In this document: piece by piece, positions 26,832-34,918 of the stretch
Layout: every line of letters begins with the position of its first letter
Numbering within the stretch: the first letter of the stretch is position 1
NCBI GenBank assembly: GCA_934196725.1
Contig: CAKPWR010000004.1
Span: 6,224-70,223 of the forward strand
From: an uncultured Prevotella sp.
GTDB lineage: Bacteria; Bacteroidota; Bacteroidia; Bacteroidales; Bacteroidaceae
Direction: 5' to 3'
Length of the DNA stretch: 64,000 bases
Made by a program: the position numbers and the translations under genes
The notes under the pieces: generated by a model
Databases searched by the model: none
What the model was told of the DNA's origin: nothing
What the model saw: only the letters and a program-made list of their open reading frames with translations

Positions 26832-27665
26832 CTAGAATCCTGCTTCGCCTCCGGTATTTTCGCCTCCGGTATTTTCGCCCTTGTTGTCATCCTTGGTATC
26901 ATCCTTGTTGTCACCCTTGTTGTCTTCGCCTTCAGAACCTGTTCCCTGCGAACCGCTGTCCTGGTTTGGAGTCTTGTCGATGACACCGTCATTGTAGAGA
27001 ATACCGTTGGCTCCTGGCACTACTGAACCGTCACTCTTCACATCGCCTACATATACCGAATTGCTTACGCCATTGTTCTGTACGGAAGCAAAGCCGATAT
27101 AGCAGGAAAGCATGTCACCGTCCCAGTCGGCTGGCAGCTTCAGGGTCACCTTGCAATCCACTCGGCTGGCTTCCTCGGTAGTGAAGATAGCTTCGCGCTT
27201 CGTGAAGTTGTAGATGAGCGGCATGGCGAAATCGTCTATGCTGGCATGACTCTCGTCAGAGTTGTCCTCCCAGGCAAAGGTGGCTATGTTGCTGGCTACC
27301 TTTACGGTACAGAATCTGCCAGGCATCAGCGAACCGCTGCTTACCTGCACCTTGCTAGGGTCGATGCCGAAGGCTGGATACTTGCCCACGATGCAGTTGC
27401 GTACGGTGTGACTCATGGCTGCGTTTGTGGCAGTCTGATGCTGGGTGTAGTTGCGGTAACCCGTCTGCAGGTAAGCCGTCATCACCTTCACGAACTTCTG
27501 TGCCATGCCAAACTTGATGCGCTGAGCCATCTGCTTCTCGGTGCGAGGGTTCTTGATGCTCTGAGCCTTGCCACGCATATAAGCTGTGCCTTTCCAGCTG
27601 CCACCTACTACTGTTCCTACGGTTCCATTGAAACCGCCAAGAATACCTTGTCTAATCTTTCCCAT
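26832..27665 (-). CDS. DUF6266 family protein
   Basis: A 277-aa protein of a Bacteroidota-specific family (DUF6266). The N-terminus is the family signature, MGKIRQGILGGFNGTVG with GSWKGTAYMR shortly after. There is no clear signal peptide. The last 35 residues are a low-complexity tail of Gly, Asp, Asn, Lys and Glu (GDNKDDTKDDNKGENTGG). Its function is unknown. Homologues often sit in accessory regions, and here it ends the minus-strand series that includes the DUF3987 trio, after a 336-nt gap. Confidence 0.8.
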   Translation of the reverse strand: MGKIRQGILGGFNGTVGTVVGGSWKGTAYMRGKAQSIKNPRTEKQMAQRIKFGMAQKFVKVMTAYLQTGYRNYTQHQTATNAAMSHTVRNCIVGKYPAFGIDPSKVQVSSGSLMPGRFCTVKVASNIATFAWEDNSDESHASIDDFAMPLIYNFTKREAIFTTEEASRVDCKVTLKLPADWDGDMLSCYIGFASVQNNGVSNSVYVGDVKSDGSVVPGANGILYNDGVIDKTPNQDSGSQGTGSEGEDNKGDNKDDTKDDNKGENTGGENTGGEAGF

Positions 27666-28001
27666 AACTAATTCCTTTCTTTCTTTAATGGGTTAAATAA
27701 AAATGTGAATGAACTCTGCTTCTTGCACCCCTCTTGCGACAGGATACAATTCGTGGCTCCCTTCTCCCTTCTTTCCAGACCCCTGAAAACGGCGTTTCTC
27801 GGAGTTGGTACGGAGCAGGTACGGAGAGGGTACGGAGCAGGTCTTTCTGAAAGTCCGATCGCTACTCGTCGATTGATATGTTCCGTAGCCCTTGTTTCCT
27901 AACCACATTGCAAAGATACTACTTTTTTTGCCCTTTTACAAGCATCGGTTGTACGTTGCGCAGCGTTGCGTCTGTTTGCGTAGTAGTCTTGATTCATAAC
28001 T
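27666..28001. other. Intergenic gap with an 11-bp tandem repeat
   Basis: No gene is supported in this 336-nt gap. It holds three head-to-tail copies of an 11-bp unit, GTACGGAGCAG with minor changes, starting at 27808, 27819 and 27830, and a GC-rich stretch before it. No good promoter match was seen for the DUF6266 gene. Confidence 0.6.
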
Positions 28002-29870
28002 TTAATGTGCTCCCGTTTCTGCTTGATTTTCAGTAGTATCAACTTTCTCGTACTTACCGTTGTCTACTCTCTTGCAGAGGTTGTATTTGCTTACGTATTC
28101 GCCCACGTACTTCTCTGCCGTTCTCTTGGCGATGCCCAGCTTCTGTGCCGCAGCCAGCACCATCTGTCGGGTGAAGCTGGCAGGCAGGGCAGCAAAGAGT
28201 TTCTCGCTCTTCGGACTGAGCCTGATGCCCGTCGCGTTGTCTCCCTCCTTGTTAGGCAGCAGGGTAGAGAAGATGCGTGCAGCGTGCTGCATCAGCGTGT
28301 CGGCAATGATCAGAGCGCACTCCAGGTCTTCGTCCTTGCAGATGATGAACTCTGGCAGGGAGGAGGCACCTTCCAGGCGGATGATGCTCAGAATCATGGC
28401 AATGCGATAGGCACTCAGTCCCATTCGGTAGATGTTGGCTACGAAGTCTCTGCCCAGCATGTCCTTGTATTCTTCTACCAGCTTGTTGAAGAAATCGTTG
28501 AACTTGCCTTCCTGTTCTTCCGTCAACTGGAACTCGATGCCACCTAGCCGTTTCTGCAGTAGCAGATGGATGTCATACACCCGCTTGCCGATGGCTTCCA
28601 TCTCCTCGTCGATGGTTCGGGTTGACTTGGAGAACACGTTGTGCCACTTGGCAGGAATATCCACCAACATGAACAGGAAGCGGGAGAAGAGACCGTTCTC
28701 TGCCGATGGAATCAGATTGGCTACCTGGCCAGGTGTACCCGTCAGATATACCGTCCATTTCGGGTTGTGAATCTCCACATGCTCATTCTCCTTTCTTCGT
28801 CGATAGGTGATGTCTTCGTGGTGGAATCCCTTACGCAGACCATCCGAGAAGTTGCCGTAGTCGCTTTTCAGCGTGTTGGCAAGCGAATCGGCCTCAGTCT
28901 CGAAGGTGATGCCCTGGTCATGGTTGTCGTGCAGCGCCTGGTAGATGGCGGTAGAAGAGCAGTTGGCAGGAATCAGAAGTGAGCGGTAGGGAGGCTCCTT
29001 GGGCAGTGGCATTCCCGAAGCCTTCCTGCCCAAGGCTCTGATGTCGGCAAGTTCCTGTTGATAGTCGTCCACCTCCTGCTTGTTGGCTTCCCTTACCTCC
29101 TGCTCAATGAGGCTCACCAGCTTGAGGCACGATGTGGTCCTGCCTTTTCCGCTTGCAGCTTTGGCTACGTTGAAGATGTAGAGATTGGCAAATACCTTCA
29201 TGTTGTCGTAGATGGCATAGACCTCGGGGAATGCACCGCTCAGGACGGCGAGGGCAGCGAGTAGGAGCATGTCTTTCTCTGTAATCGTCTTGCCGAGGTC
29301 AGAAATGTCTTTGAAGATGGCGGGCAGAGAGCCTGTTATCTTGTCGCAGAAGGTAGGCAGAGTGATGGTCTCAGCCACTTCGTGCTCTACTCCAGCTTCT
29401 GCAGTTGTGCCATTTACGGCTGTAGAAGCATTTGAAGCCATCGCATAGTTTGCCATGTTTGCACCCTTTGCAAAGTTTGCATGGCTTGCAAAGTTCCCGT
29501 TTCCGGCAACGTTGTCATGGCTAGGAGCCACCTTGATATCTATGCCTGCCTCCTTGGCATAACTGAAGAAAGAGCGGATGGTAATACCTTCGTGGTTGGT
29601 AGTGTCATGCAGGCGCTTGATGCAATTGGAGTACAGCTTATCGCATTCCTCGTACTTATAGCCGGCATTGATACGGCTGATGTCATGGAAGATGCTTCTT
29701 CCTTCCTCGCCCAGCTCCAGAGAGATGCCGAAGGCGATGTTGCGCCAGTTATTGTATCCTTCTGTGATGTCGATGTTCATCTCAACGATACGGTTGGCTA
29801 CTGTGCGGATTTGCTCCGCCTTACTTACTTTTGCCCATTGATTTGGGTCGAAATATGATGTCTTGTTCAT
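28002..29870 (-). CDS. DUF3987 protein with PriCT_2-like N-terminus (primase/helicase-like)
   Basis: A 622-aa protein. Residues about 20-95 resemble the primase C-terminal PriCT_2 domain (YNNWRNIAFGISLELGEEG). A low-complexity Ala/Asn stretch follows (about 120-155). The rest, about 180-580, is a DUF3987 domain with an NTP-binding-loop-like AKAASGKGRTTS near residue 237. DUF3987 proteins are found in mobile elements and resemble replicative helicases. The C-terminus looks like a small winged helix. It follows the BT4734-like gene by 85 nt. The trio looks like a replication module, but no integrase or relaxase is in view. Confidence 0.82.
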   Translation of the reverse strand: MNKTSYFDPNQWAKVSKAEQIRTVANRIVEMNIDITEGYNNWRNIAFGISLELGEEGRSIFHDISRINAGYKYEECDKLYSNCIKRLHDTTNHEGITIRSFFSYAKEAGIDIKVAPSHDNVAGNGNFASHANFAKGANMANYAMASNASTAVNGTTAEAGVEHEVAETITLPTFCDKITGSLPAIFKDISDLGKTITEKDMLLLAALAVLSGAFPEVYAIYDNMKVFANLYIFNVAKAASGKGRTTSCLKLVSLIEQEVREANKQEVDDYQQELADIRALGRKASGMPLPKEPPYRSLLIPANCSSTAIYQALHDNHDQGITFETEADSLANTLKSDYGNFSDGLRKGFHHEDITYRRRKENEHVEIHNPKWTVYLTGTPGQVANLIPSAENGLFSRFLFMLVDIPAKWHNVFSKSTRTIDEEMEAIGKRVYDIHLLLQKRLGGIEFQLTEEQEGKFNDFFNKLVEEYKDMLGRDFVANIYRMGLSAYRIAMILSIIRLEGASSLPEFIICKDEDLECALIIADTLMQHAARIFSTLLPNKEGDNATGIRLSPKSEKLFAALPASFTRQMVLAAAQKLGIAKRTAEKYVGEYVSKYNLCKRVDNGKYEKVDTTENQAETGAH

Positions 29871-29955
29871 AATCTAATCAATTAAAAATGTAAAACAATA
29901 GAATTGGCTTTCTTCTACGACTGCCGAACGATGTTTCATCGTTCTTCACTCTTCC

Positions 29956-30552
29956 TTAAAAAGGGCAGACGAGAGGATTCACGTAGCAGTTGGGGTCGTA
30001 GGGCAGGAAGCAAGCCCGGCTCACATTCTTGCAGGCAGCATCAATCTTGATACCTCCATACGCTTGCCAGATATAGTGCTCCAATGCCTGGAACCAGGTT
30101 TGGTGGTCGCAAAGCTGCAGGTCTATCTGCACGAAGAGTTTCAACCCGTCGCCCGAAGGACTACGGAAGGCAAGTTCCAGTTCGAAGTTCTTCTGCATCA
30201 TTTCATCATGGATGAATTCCTGCTTCAGTTCCTCCACCAGTTCTTTGCCTACGTGGTCGATGTCCAGGCACATGATGCCCGAATGCTTGATGAGTCCCTG
30301 GTCGTTGCGTGCGTTGAATATTCCGCTAGCCAGCACGTAGTCAAACTCCTTTGCCTTATAAGCCTTGCGTCTTTTCTCTTCCTCTTCCGGAATGCCACGG
30401 AGCGTATCCGTAGCATTCTTGAAGAGGGTAGGATTGGTGAAGTACTGCCACAAGTGGTAGATACCTACCCGGTTGTGGCTCACCACATTAGAGATAGGAT
30501 GTCGGTAGTATTGCATCCTGAGCTCCTTCAGCTGCTCTAGGTTCATCGTCAT
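29956..30552 (-). CDS. BT4734/BF3469 (VirE N-terminal-like) family protein
   Basis: A 198-aa protein of the BT4734/BF3469 family, related to the N-terminal domain of VirE proteins and to archaeo-eukaryotic-primase-like folds. Recognisable family features are IMCLDIDHVG (metal-binding acidic pair) and FRSPSGDGLKLFVQ. It overlaps the upstream HTH gene by 4 nt (ATGA), showing translational coupling. A second ATG, 6 nt further in, could also be used. With the downstream DUF3987 protein it probably forms a split primase-helicase. Confidence 0.82.
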   Translation of the reverse strand: MTMNLEQLKELRMQYYRHPISNVVSHNRVGIYHLWQYFTNPTLFKNATDTLRGIPEEEEKRRKAYKAKEFDYVLASGIFNARNDQGLIKHSGIMCLDIDHVGKELVEELKQEFIHDEMMQKNFELELAFRSPSGDGLKLFVQIDLQLCDHQTWFQALEHYIWQAYGGIKIDAACKNVSRACFLPYDPNCYVNPLVCPF

Positions 30553-30965
30553 AGGGCGCCTCCTTTCTCCACCTTATTAATAATAGGTGTTGGATTAATG
30601 ATAGGTGTAGGCATCTTGCCTTTCTCCTCCTCATCAGGCATAGGCTTGATGCGGCTGTCCCTGTAAGATTCATCCAAGAGTCGCTGCAGGTCCCGTTCCT
30701 TGTAGTAGCATCTTCCGCCCATCTTGGCAAACGGCAGCTTGCCATTGGAGCGGAGAGTCTGCAGGGTTCTTGCACTGATGTGGAACATCTCCATCACCTC
30801 ATAGTTGTCGTGCCACTCAGAAAGTGGCGTCAGTTGCTCCGCTGCTTCCTGACTATCCAGGCTATCCTGACTTTGCATAGTTTGCATCGGTTGCAAAGTT
30901 TGCAAACCTTGCGGAGCGTGCATGCCGGTGTTGGCATGCTCATTTGACAGAAGTATATTCTTCAT
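30549..30965 (-). CDS. Helix-turn-helix (excisionase/MerR-like) DNA-binding protein
   Basis: A 138-aa protein. The N-terminal 45 residues are low-complexity (Gln/Leu/Met), and residues about 50-105 form an HTH_17-type domain: EMFHISARTLQTLRSNGKLP, then FAKMGGRCYYKERDLQRLL, as in phage excisionases. It is first gene of the HTH/BT4734/DUF3987 trio, with the ATGA overlap to the second. Several TTAGTAGATT boxes lie upstream (31143-31291) and may be its target or that of another regulator. Confidence 0.82.
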   Translation of the reverse strand: MKNILLSNEHANTGMHAPQGLQTLQPMQTMQSQDSLDSQEAAEQLTPLSEWHDNYEVMEMFHISARTLQTLRSNGKLPFAKMGGRCYYKERDLQRLLDESYRDSRIKPMPDEEEKGKMPTPIINPTPIINKVEKGGAL

Positions 30966-31386
30966 ATCTTAATAGCAGAAGGTTTAACCCAAAGCCACAT
31001 GAGCGTCTTCTGCGGATGAAACCTACACTGGCAGATGGCTTCTACGCCGCCGTGCTCTATCTGGAAAGATAGAATATGGTTGTACACCCATACAGGTTTC
31101 TTGATGCAAAATTACTGATTATCGTTTGCTCATGCAAGTATATTAGTAGATTCGTAAGATGATCTAAAAATGTTCTTTTTGTGAACGATTTTAAATTAGT
31201 AGATTGAAATATAAGGGTAAATCTACTAATTTCGGTAGATTAGTAGATTGGATGCTGGCTGCAATTTACTAATTCTTTAATTTAGTAGAAAGAGATAGAA
31301 AATAATACAATAAAAGCATAGACTGGTATATGTAAAACAGTCTATGCTTTAATGAATATGGAGATGTGTGAATCTACAAAATCGTG
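30966..31386. promoter_or_regulatory. Leader region with iterated TTAGTAGATT boxes
   Basis: No gene is supported in this 421-nt gap. It holds copies of TTAGTAGATT at 31143, 31196 and 31240 (plus) and 31220 (inverted), plus partial copies near 31263 and 31282. The pair at 31220-31249 forms an inverted repeat with a 10-nt loop. The boxes lie 180-320 nt upstream of the HTH gene. Confidence 0.6.
31313..31350 (-). terminator. Terminator of the unknown 440-aa gene
   Basis: A perfect 13-bp stem (AAAGCATAGACTG pairing with CAGTCTATGCTTT) with a 12-nt loop, 37 nt after the minus-strand stop, continuing as TTATTG on the minus strand. Confidence 0.8.
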
Positions 31387-32709
31387 TTAATTATTCATAA
31401 TTGGTTTGTATGTCATCTGATTTTGATAAGACAAAGATCTATTCTGCGAACGTTCTATTCTATTTGGATTACGAATTTCTTTAGAATTGTCTTTTGCATT
31501 CATTGCTGCTTCTATTTTTTTATTGGCTTTTTTGTCGAAGTCCTTGTATTCTTCGCTGTCTGTAGTATATTTATTATATTCAGCGTTAACACCTCCAAAT
31601 TTTGGAACTACATAGTCGCCTTTATAGTGCTGCTGAAAGTAGCTGTTGACAAATTCCTTTCTTTTCCCATTTGGAATTTTAACCTTTTTCATAAGGAAAG
31701 CGATGAACTTAGTAGAAACGTAGTACTTTTCTTTTTGTAGGCGTACCTTATTTCCTTTTATGTCAAATTCTTCGATGTGGACCATGAGTATTCTCAACAT
31801 TCTTCCCAGTTTTACTTTTTGTTCGACATCAGTAATATCTTCATATAGGCTGCATTCATCGTTGTTTAGTCCATAGTTCTCCTTTAAAATTAGGCGATAG
31901 AGGGGAATGAGGTAGGTAAATTCTTCCTCATTCAACTCGTGATAGTATTTAACAACGAAATCATCAAAGTCCATAGTCTTCAAATCCTTTACCAGGTCAG
32001 GAAAGATAGACTCTAAGTATGGAAGTCCTAATCCGTCTAGAAGATATTTTATCTCAGCTTCTTTCTTTGCTTTGCATTTATTGAAAATCTCCAAAACGCG
32101 ATGTTTGTCTTTTCTTAATTCTTCAACGAGGTAATCTATTTTAGTGGCATATATAAACATTTCCTTTAATCTTGCAAATAAATTCAGTAGATTAGAGAAT
32201 GCGAGTTTCACGCTGTCACTGAAAGAATCTAATCCCCATATTACAGTTTGCACATGAGGAGCATTGATAGGAGAGTTGTCAAAGACAGAATGCTTGATTC
32301 TGTTTAACTCATTATCGTATAGTCTTTTCTGTTCAATTATCTTCGTGTTGGTAAACTCCGTATAGATGTTTGCCATAAGACTAGAGATTCTTGAAGCCTG
32401 TGTCTGATACTCCTTTGTTCTTTTATAGTATTTGTTGTAATTTGTGGCGTATAGTTTTAAATAGTCTTCTGCTTTTTTTTGCATTAACTCATACTCATTA
32501 TCAACTCTTCTCTGCCAACACTCAATTTTTTTTATGAGTTTTTGGGTTTGTTCAGAGTCAAAAGAAAGCTCCTGCAAGTAACTGATAAATCTTGCTTCTG
32601 CAGTTTTTTCGTCCCCTTTGTATGAAGGGCGTACGAGCATTAGTTCTAGCTTGGGAAGCAAGAACTCAAATACATCTATGTTTATGGGTGTTTCTTTGCT
32701 TAAAATCAT
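31387..32709 (-). CDS. Unknown coiled-coil protein in accessory island
   Basis: A 440-aa soluble protein I cannot assign. It has no signal peptide or membrane segment. Residues about 55-210 are heptad-like and charged, suggesting coiled coil (QKKAEDYLKLYATNYNKYYK). The C-terminal part (about 330-400) is a compact basic region, YVSTKFIAFLMKKVKIPNGK, that could be a winged helix. Base composition is more A+T-rich than the core genes, in line with acquisition. The promoter (minus-strand TATATTTG at 32851-32858) implies a 136-nt leader. A distant RteC-like regulator is one possibility but is not supported by a motif. Confidence 0.7.
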   Translation of the reverse strand: MILSKETPINIDVFEFLLPKLELMLVRPSYKGDEKTAEARFISYLQELSFDSEQTQKLIKKIECWQRRVDNEYELMQKKAEDYLKLYATNYNKYYKRTKEYQTQASRISSLMANIYTEFTNTKIIEQKRLYDNELNRIKHSVFDNSPINAPHVQTVIWGLDSFSDSVKLAFSNLLNLFARLKEMFIYATKIDYLVEELRKDKHRVLEIFNKCKAKKEAEIKYLLDGLGLPYLESIFPDLVKDLKTMDFDDFVVKYYHELNEEEFTYLIPLYRLILKENYGLNNDECSLYEDITDVEQKVKLGRMLRILMVHIEEFDIKGNKVRLQKEKYYVSTKFIAFLMKKVKIPNGKRKEFVNSYFQQHYKGDYVVPKFGGVNAEYNKYTTDSEEYKDFDKKANKKIEAAMNAKDNSKEIRNPNRIERSQNRSLSYQNQMTYKPIMNN

Positions 32710-32850
32710 AAATTTGTTTATTTGTGCTCCTTCTCCTTAGGGGTGTAGGGGCGGGTTTATAAATTAGTTCCCCATGGAATCTCGTTCCTGGCACAAATTT
32801 GTAACTATCTTAACACAATGAAGTGAGGAGGTAATTACTCCTTTCGCCTG

Positions 32851-32858
32851 CAAATATA
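32851..32858 (-). promoter_or_regulatory. Promoter -7 element of the unknown coiled-coil gene
   Basis: The minus strand reads TATATTTG. The leader carries an imperfect GGAGTAATTACCTCC palindrome just downstream of the start site. Confidence 0.55.
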
Positions 32859-33099
32859 CAAAAAATATATATAAAGATAACTTTTTGGATAATATTTTTA
32901 ATGTTAAAAAACACTAAACACCTAATTAATAGATAGTTATAATTTTAATATAGATAACATATATCTTGGGAAAGTTATCCTTTATTGATAGTATTGGATA
33001 ATTTTGTTTTAATTCTTAAAAATGAACTTAGCTGTAAAAGTTAAAATGGAATGAAGGGGAGTGGGTGTCTGTTGTCGAGAAAAGGAAAAGTGGTGAGTG

Positions 33100-33190
33100 A
33101 ATACGGTTATCCTGTGGATGATTTGATTGCAGGATTAGAACAGAAAATTGTACAATGGAGATAAAGACACAACTGGTGAAGAGTGGGTGA
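33100..33190 (+). pseudogene. Relic of a toxin-antitoxin junction
   Basis: Positions 33105-33164 encode the last 19 codons of an antitoxin, GYPVDDLIAGLEQKIVQWR, and its stop, differing from the intact antitoxin at 45066-45338 at only a few positions. The overlapping toxin start is kept (ATG at 33155), but the toxin frame hits TGA after 11 codons where the GGTGAAGAG repeats begin. The 5' part of the antitoxin is gone. It shows the TA family once reached the far side of the ATPase/Fic/restriction block. Confidence 0.8.
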
Positions 33191-33295
33191 AGAGCAGCAG
33201 AAAACTCTTCACCTACGTCAACCTCCCTATTTATCGGTGTTTCAGAGGGGTAGGGTGAAGAGTATTTCCGTGTTTGTTTCTGCTTCTTTTGAACA

Positions 33296-34591
33296 TCATT
33301 TCTCAAAATATGTGCCAATGGCTATGAGAGGGATGTTTTCCATCCATTCTTGATCTACATATCCTTTCATGGAGATACGCAACCCTTTCACCCCTGGGTT
33401 GTCTTTGATGAATTGTGCCAGGGAACGCGCACGTACGTTTTCCTCTGCCTTCACTTCTACTGGTATAACTCTCTGCCTATCTTGAATGATGAAATCAATC
33501 TCCGAAGGAGTCTTGGTATTGCTCCAGTAATAGGGCTTTAATCCCAAGGCCAACAGTTGCTGTAGCACATACTGTTCTGTAAATGCACCTTTGAACTCTG
33601 TGAATACATTGTCGCCTATCAGCATCTGGTCTGCTGAGGCATCCGTCATACATGCCAGGAGGCCACAATCTAATAAGAACAGTTTAAAGGCATCCATATC
33701 TTCATAAAATTTAAGTGGCATTTTAGGCTCCTTGATGCGGCTCACCTTATATACAATGCCGGCATCTACCAACCATTGTATGGCCAGTTCAAAATCCTTG
33801 GCTCTGCTGCCTTTGCGCACGGCTCCATAGATGAACTTCTTGTTTTCTCTGGCTAGTTGAGAAGGTAGCGAATCCAGAACCTCCCGGATTCTTGTAGATT
33901 CCGCAGCTGAAGTATGTTTGGAAATATCCCTGCGATAAGCTTCCAGAATGTCACGCTGCAGGGTTCGAACCTGCTGTAAGTCTGTATTTTCGATGAATTT
34001 GCTTACCACTCCTGGCATTCCGCCTACAAAGTAATATTGCCGGAGTAATTCCGTCATCTTGGGTTTCATGATGTCGATAAGTCCCCAGTCTTTGGAATGG
34101 AGTAATTCTATCCAGCCTTCATTGCCGGTTGCATCAAGAAATTCCTCGTAATCCATGGGGTACATGGTCAGCATATCTACTTTTCCTACAGGGAACGACT
34201 CTCCCTTACCCAGGGTAACCCCAAGGAGGGAACCTGCTACCATGACATGGTATTCGGGAGCTTTTTCGCAAAAGTACTTCAAACTATGGAGTCCTCTCGG
34301 AACCTCCTGTATTTCATCCATGATGATGAGAGTGTCAGCAGGTGTAATCTTGACGCCGGTAATGGCTTGGATGGTGATGAGGATTCTGTCTATGTTGTAA
34401 TCGAGCTCAAAGAGCTGTTTCATTCTTGGCTCATCGTCACAGTTGATATATGCTACGTTTTTGTATTCCTTTTCTCCAAAGTGTTGCATGATCCAAGTCT
34501 TACCCACTTGTCTGGCACCAAGTAACATCAAGGGCTTTCTGTCCACATTTCTTTTCCATTTCAGGAGCAGTTTGTATATCTTTCTTTTCAT
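33296..34591 (-). CDS. AAA_14/DUF4143 family ATPase
   Basis: A 431-aa ATPase. The AAA_14 domain (residues about 15-150) has Walker A GARQVGKTW and Walker B LIIMDEIQE. The DUF4143 domain follows (about 195-370), with the conserved FYWRxxxxxEIDFI-like segment seen as YYWSNTKTPSEIDFI and VIPVEVKA after it, which resembles a PD-(D/E)xK nuclease core. I use the ATG at 34591, not the start at 34681, because the -7 promoter element is at 34621-34628. Such ATPases occur in many copies in gut Bacteroidota; function unknown. Confidence 0.85.
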   Translation of the reverse strand: MKRKIYKLLLKWKRNVDRKPLMLLGARQVGKTWIMQHFGEKEYKNVAYINCDDEPRMKQLFELDYNIDRILITIQAITGVKITPADTLIIMDEIQEVPRGLHSLKYFCEKAPEYHVMVAGSLLGVTLGKGESFPVGKVDMLTMYPMDYEEFLDATGNEGWIELLHSKDWGLIDIMKPKMTELLRQYYFVGGMPGVVSKFIENTDLQQVRTLQRDILEAYRRDISKHTSAAESTRIREVLDSLPSQLARENKKFIYGAVRKGSRAKDFELAIQWLVDAGIVYKVSRIKEPKMPLKFYEDMDAFKLFLLDCGLLACMTDASADQMLIGDNVFTEFKGAFTEQYVLQQLLALGLKPYYWSNTKTPSEIDFIIQDRQRVIPVEVKAEENVRARSLAQFIKDNPGVKGLRISMKGYVDQEWMENIPLIAIGTYFEK

Positions 34592-34620
34592 AACTATCTG
34601 TATTTTAAATATTTCTGCTG

Positions 34621-34628
34621 CAAAGATA
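34621..34628 (-). promoter_or_regulatory. Promoter -7 element of the AAA_14 gene
   Basis: The minus strand reads TATCTTTG, 29 nt before the ATG. It touches the first of three phased repeats. Confidence 0.7.
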
Positions 34629-34711
34629 CACTTTTTCGATGATAAAAACAAGAAAACTACACACTTTTTCGATGATAACAAATGTTAAATCATACACTTT
34701 TTCGAGGATAA
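34628..34711. repeat. Three phased 18-bp boxes upstream of the AAA_14 gene
   Basis: The plus strand reads ACACTTTTTCGATGATAA at 34628-34645 and 34661-34678, and with one change (CGAGG) at 34694-34711. The starts are exactly 33 nt apart, about three helical turns, while the sequences between them differ. This looks like an operator array rather than a whole-unit duplication. Confidence 0.75.
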
Positions 34712-34772
34712 GATTGATTTATGCTTGAAAAATACGCATTTTAATGGTAATGGAGATTGATTATTTGTCAGT

Positions 34773-34907
34773 TTATTTATAAGCCGTGCGCAAGTGTTCT
34801 GACTGCATTTCCAGCAACTTTTCATTGCTCATTTCGCCAGATTCCCAAAGCTTATCCATTTCTCGCTGCAAGCGATCATTCATGAACTTTACTAATTGTT
34901 TTGCCAT
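34773..34907 (-). CDS. 44-aa protein downstream of fic
   Basis: A short frame with ATG at 34905-34907 and TAA at 34773-34775, on the fic strand, starting 11 nt after the fic stop. The product begins MAKQLVKFMNDRLQREMDKL and continues through WESGEMSNEKLLEMQSEHL to end in RTAYK. It is charged, helical and without a signal. The spacing suggests co-transcription with fic, and small helical partners regulate some Fic enzymes, though usually from an upstream gene. No homologue is recognised. Confidence 0.6.
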   Translation of the reverse strand: MAKQLVKFMNDRLQREMDKLWESGEMSNEKLLEMQSEHLRTAYK

Positions 34908-34918
34908 AATTGTAACTT

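Larger units (their letters stand above)
32710..33295. other. A+T-rich gap with short repeats and an antitoxin relic
   Basis: A 586-nt gap. It holds the promoter of the unknown minus-strand gene, an A+T-rich stretch, an antitoxin/toxin relic (33100-33190), and four copies of a 9-mer: GGTGAAGAG at 33175, 33186 and 33254, and its inverse CTCTTCACC at 33205. No intact gene is supported. Confidence 0.6.

Noticed and set aside
27705-27908. Short frames in the gap between DUF6266 and DUF3987
   Set aside because: They cover the 11-bp repeats and a GC-rich stretch, occur on both strands, and show no recognisable sequence.
33028-33318. A 96-aa minus-strand frame
   Set aside because: It runs antisense through the TA relic and the GGTGAAGAG repeats, overlaps the AAA_14 gene end, and has no promoter or recognisable sequence.
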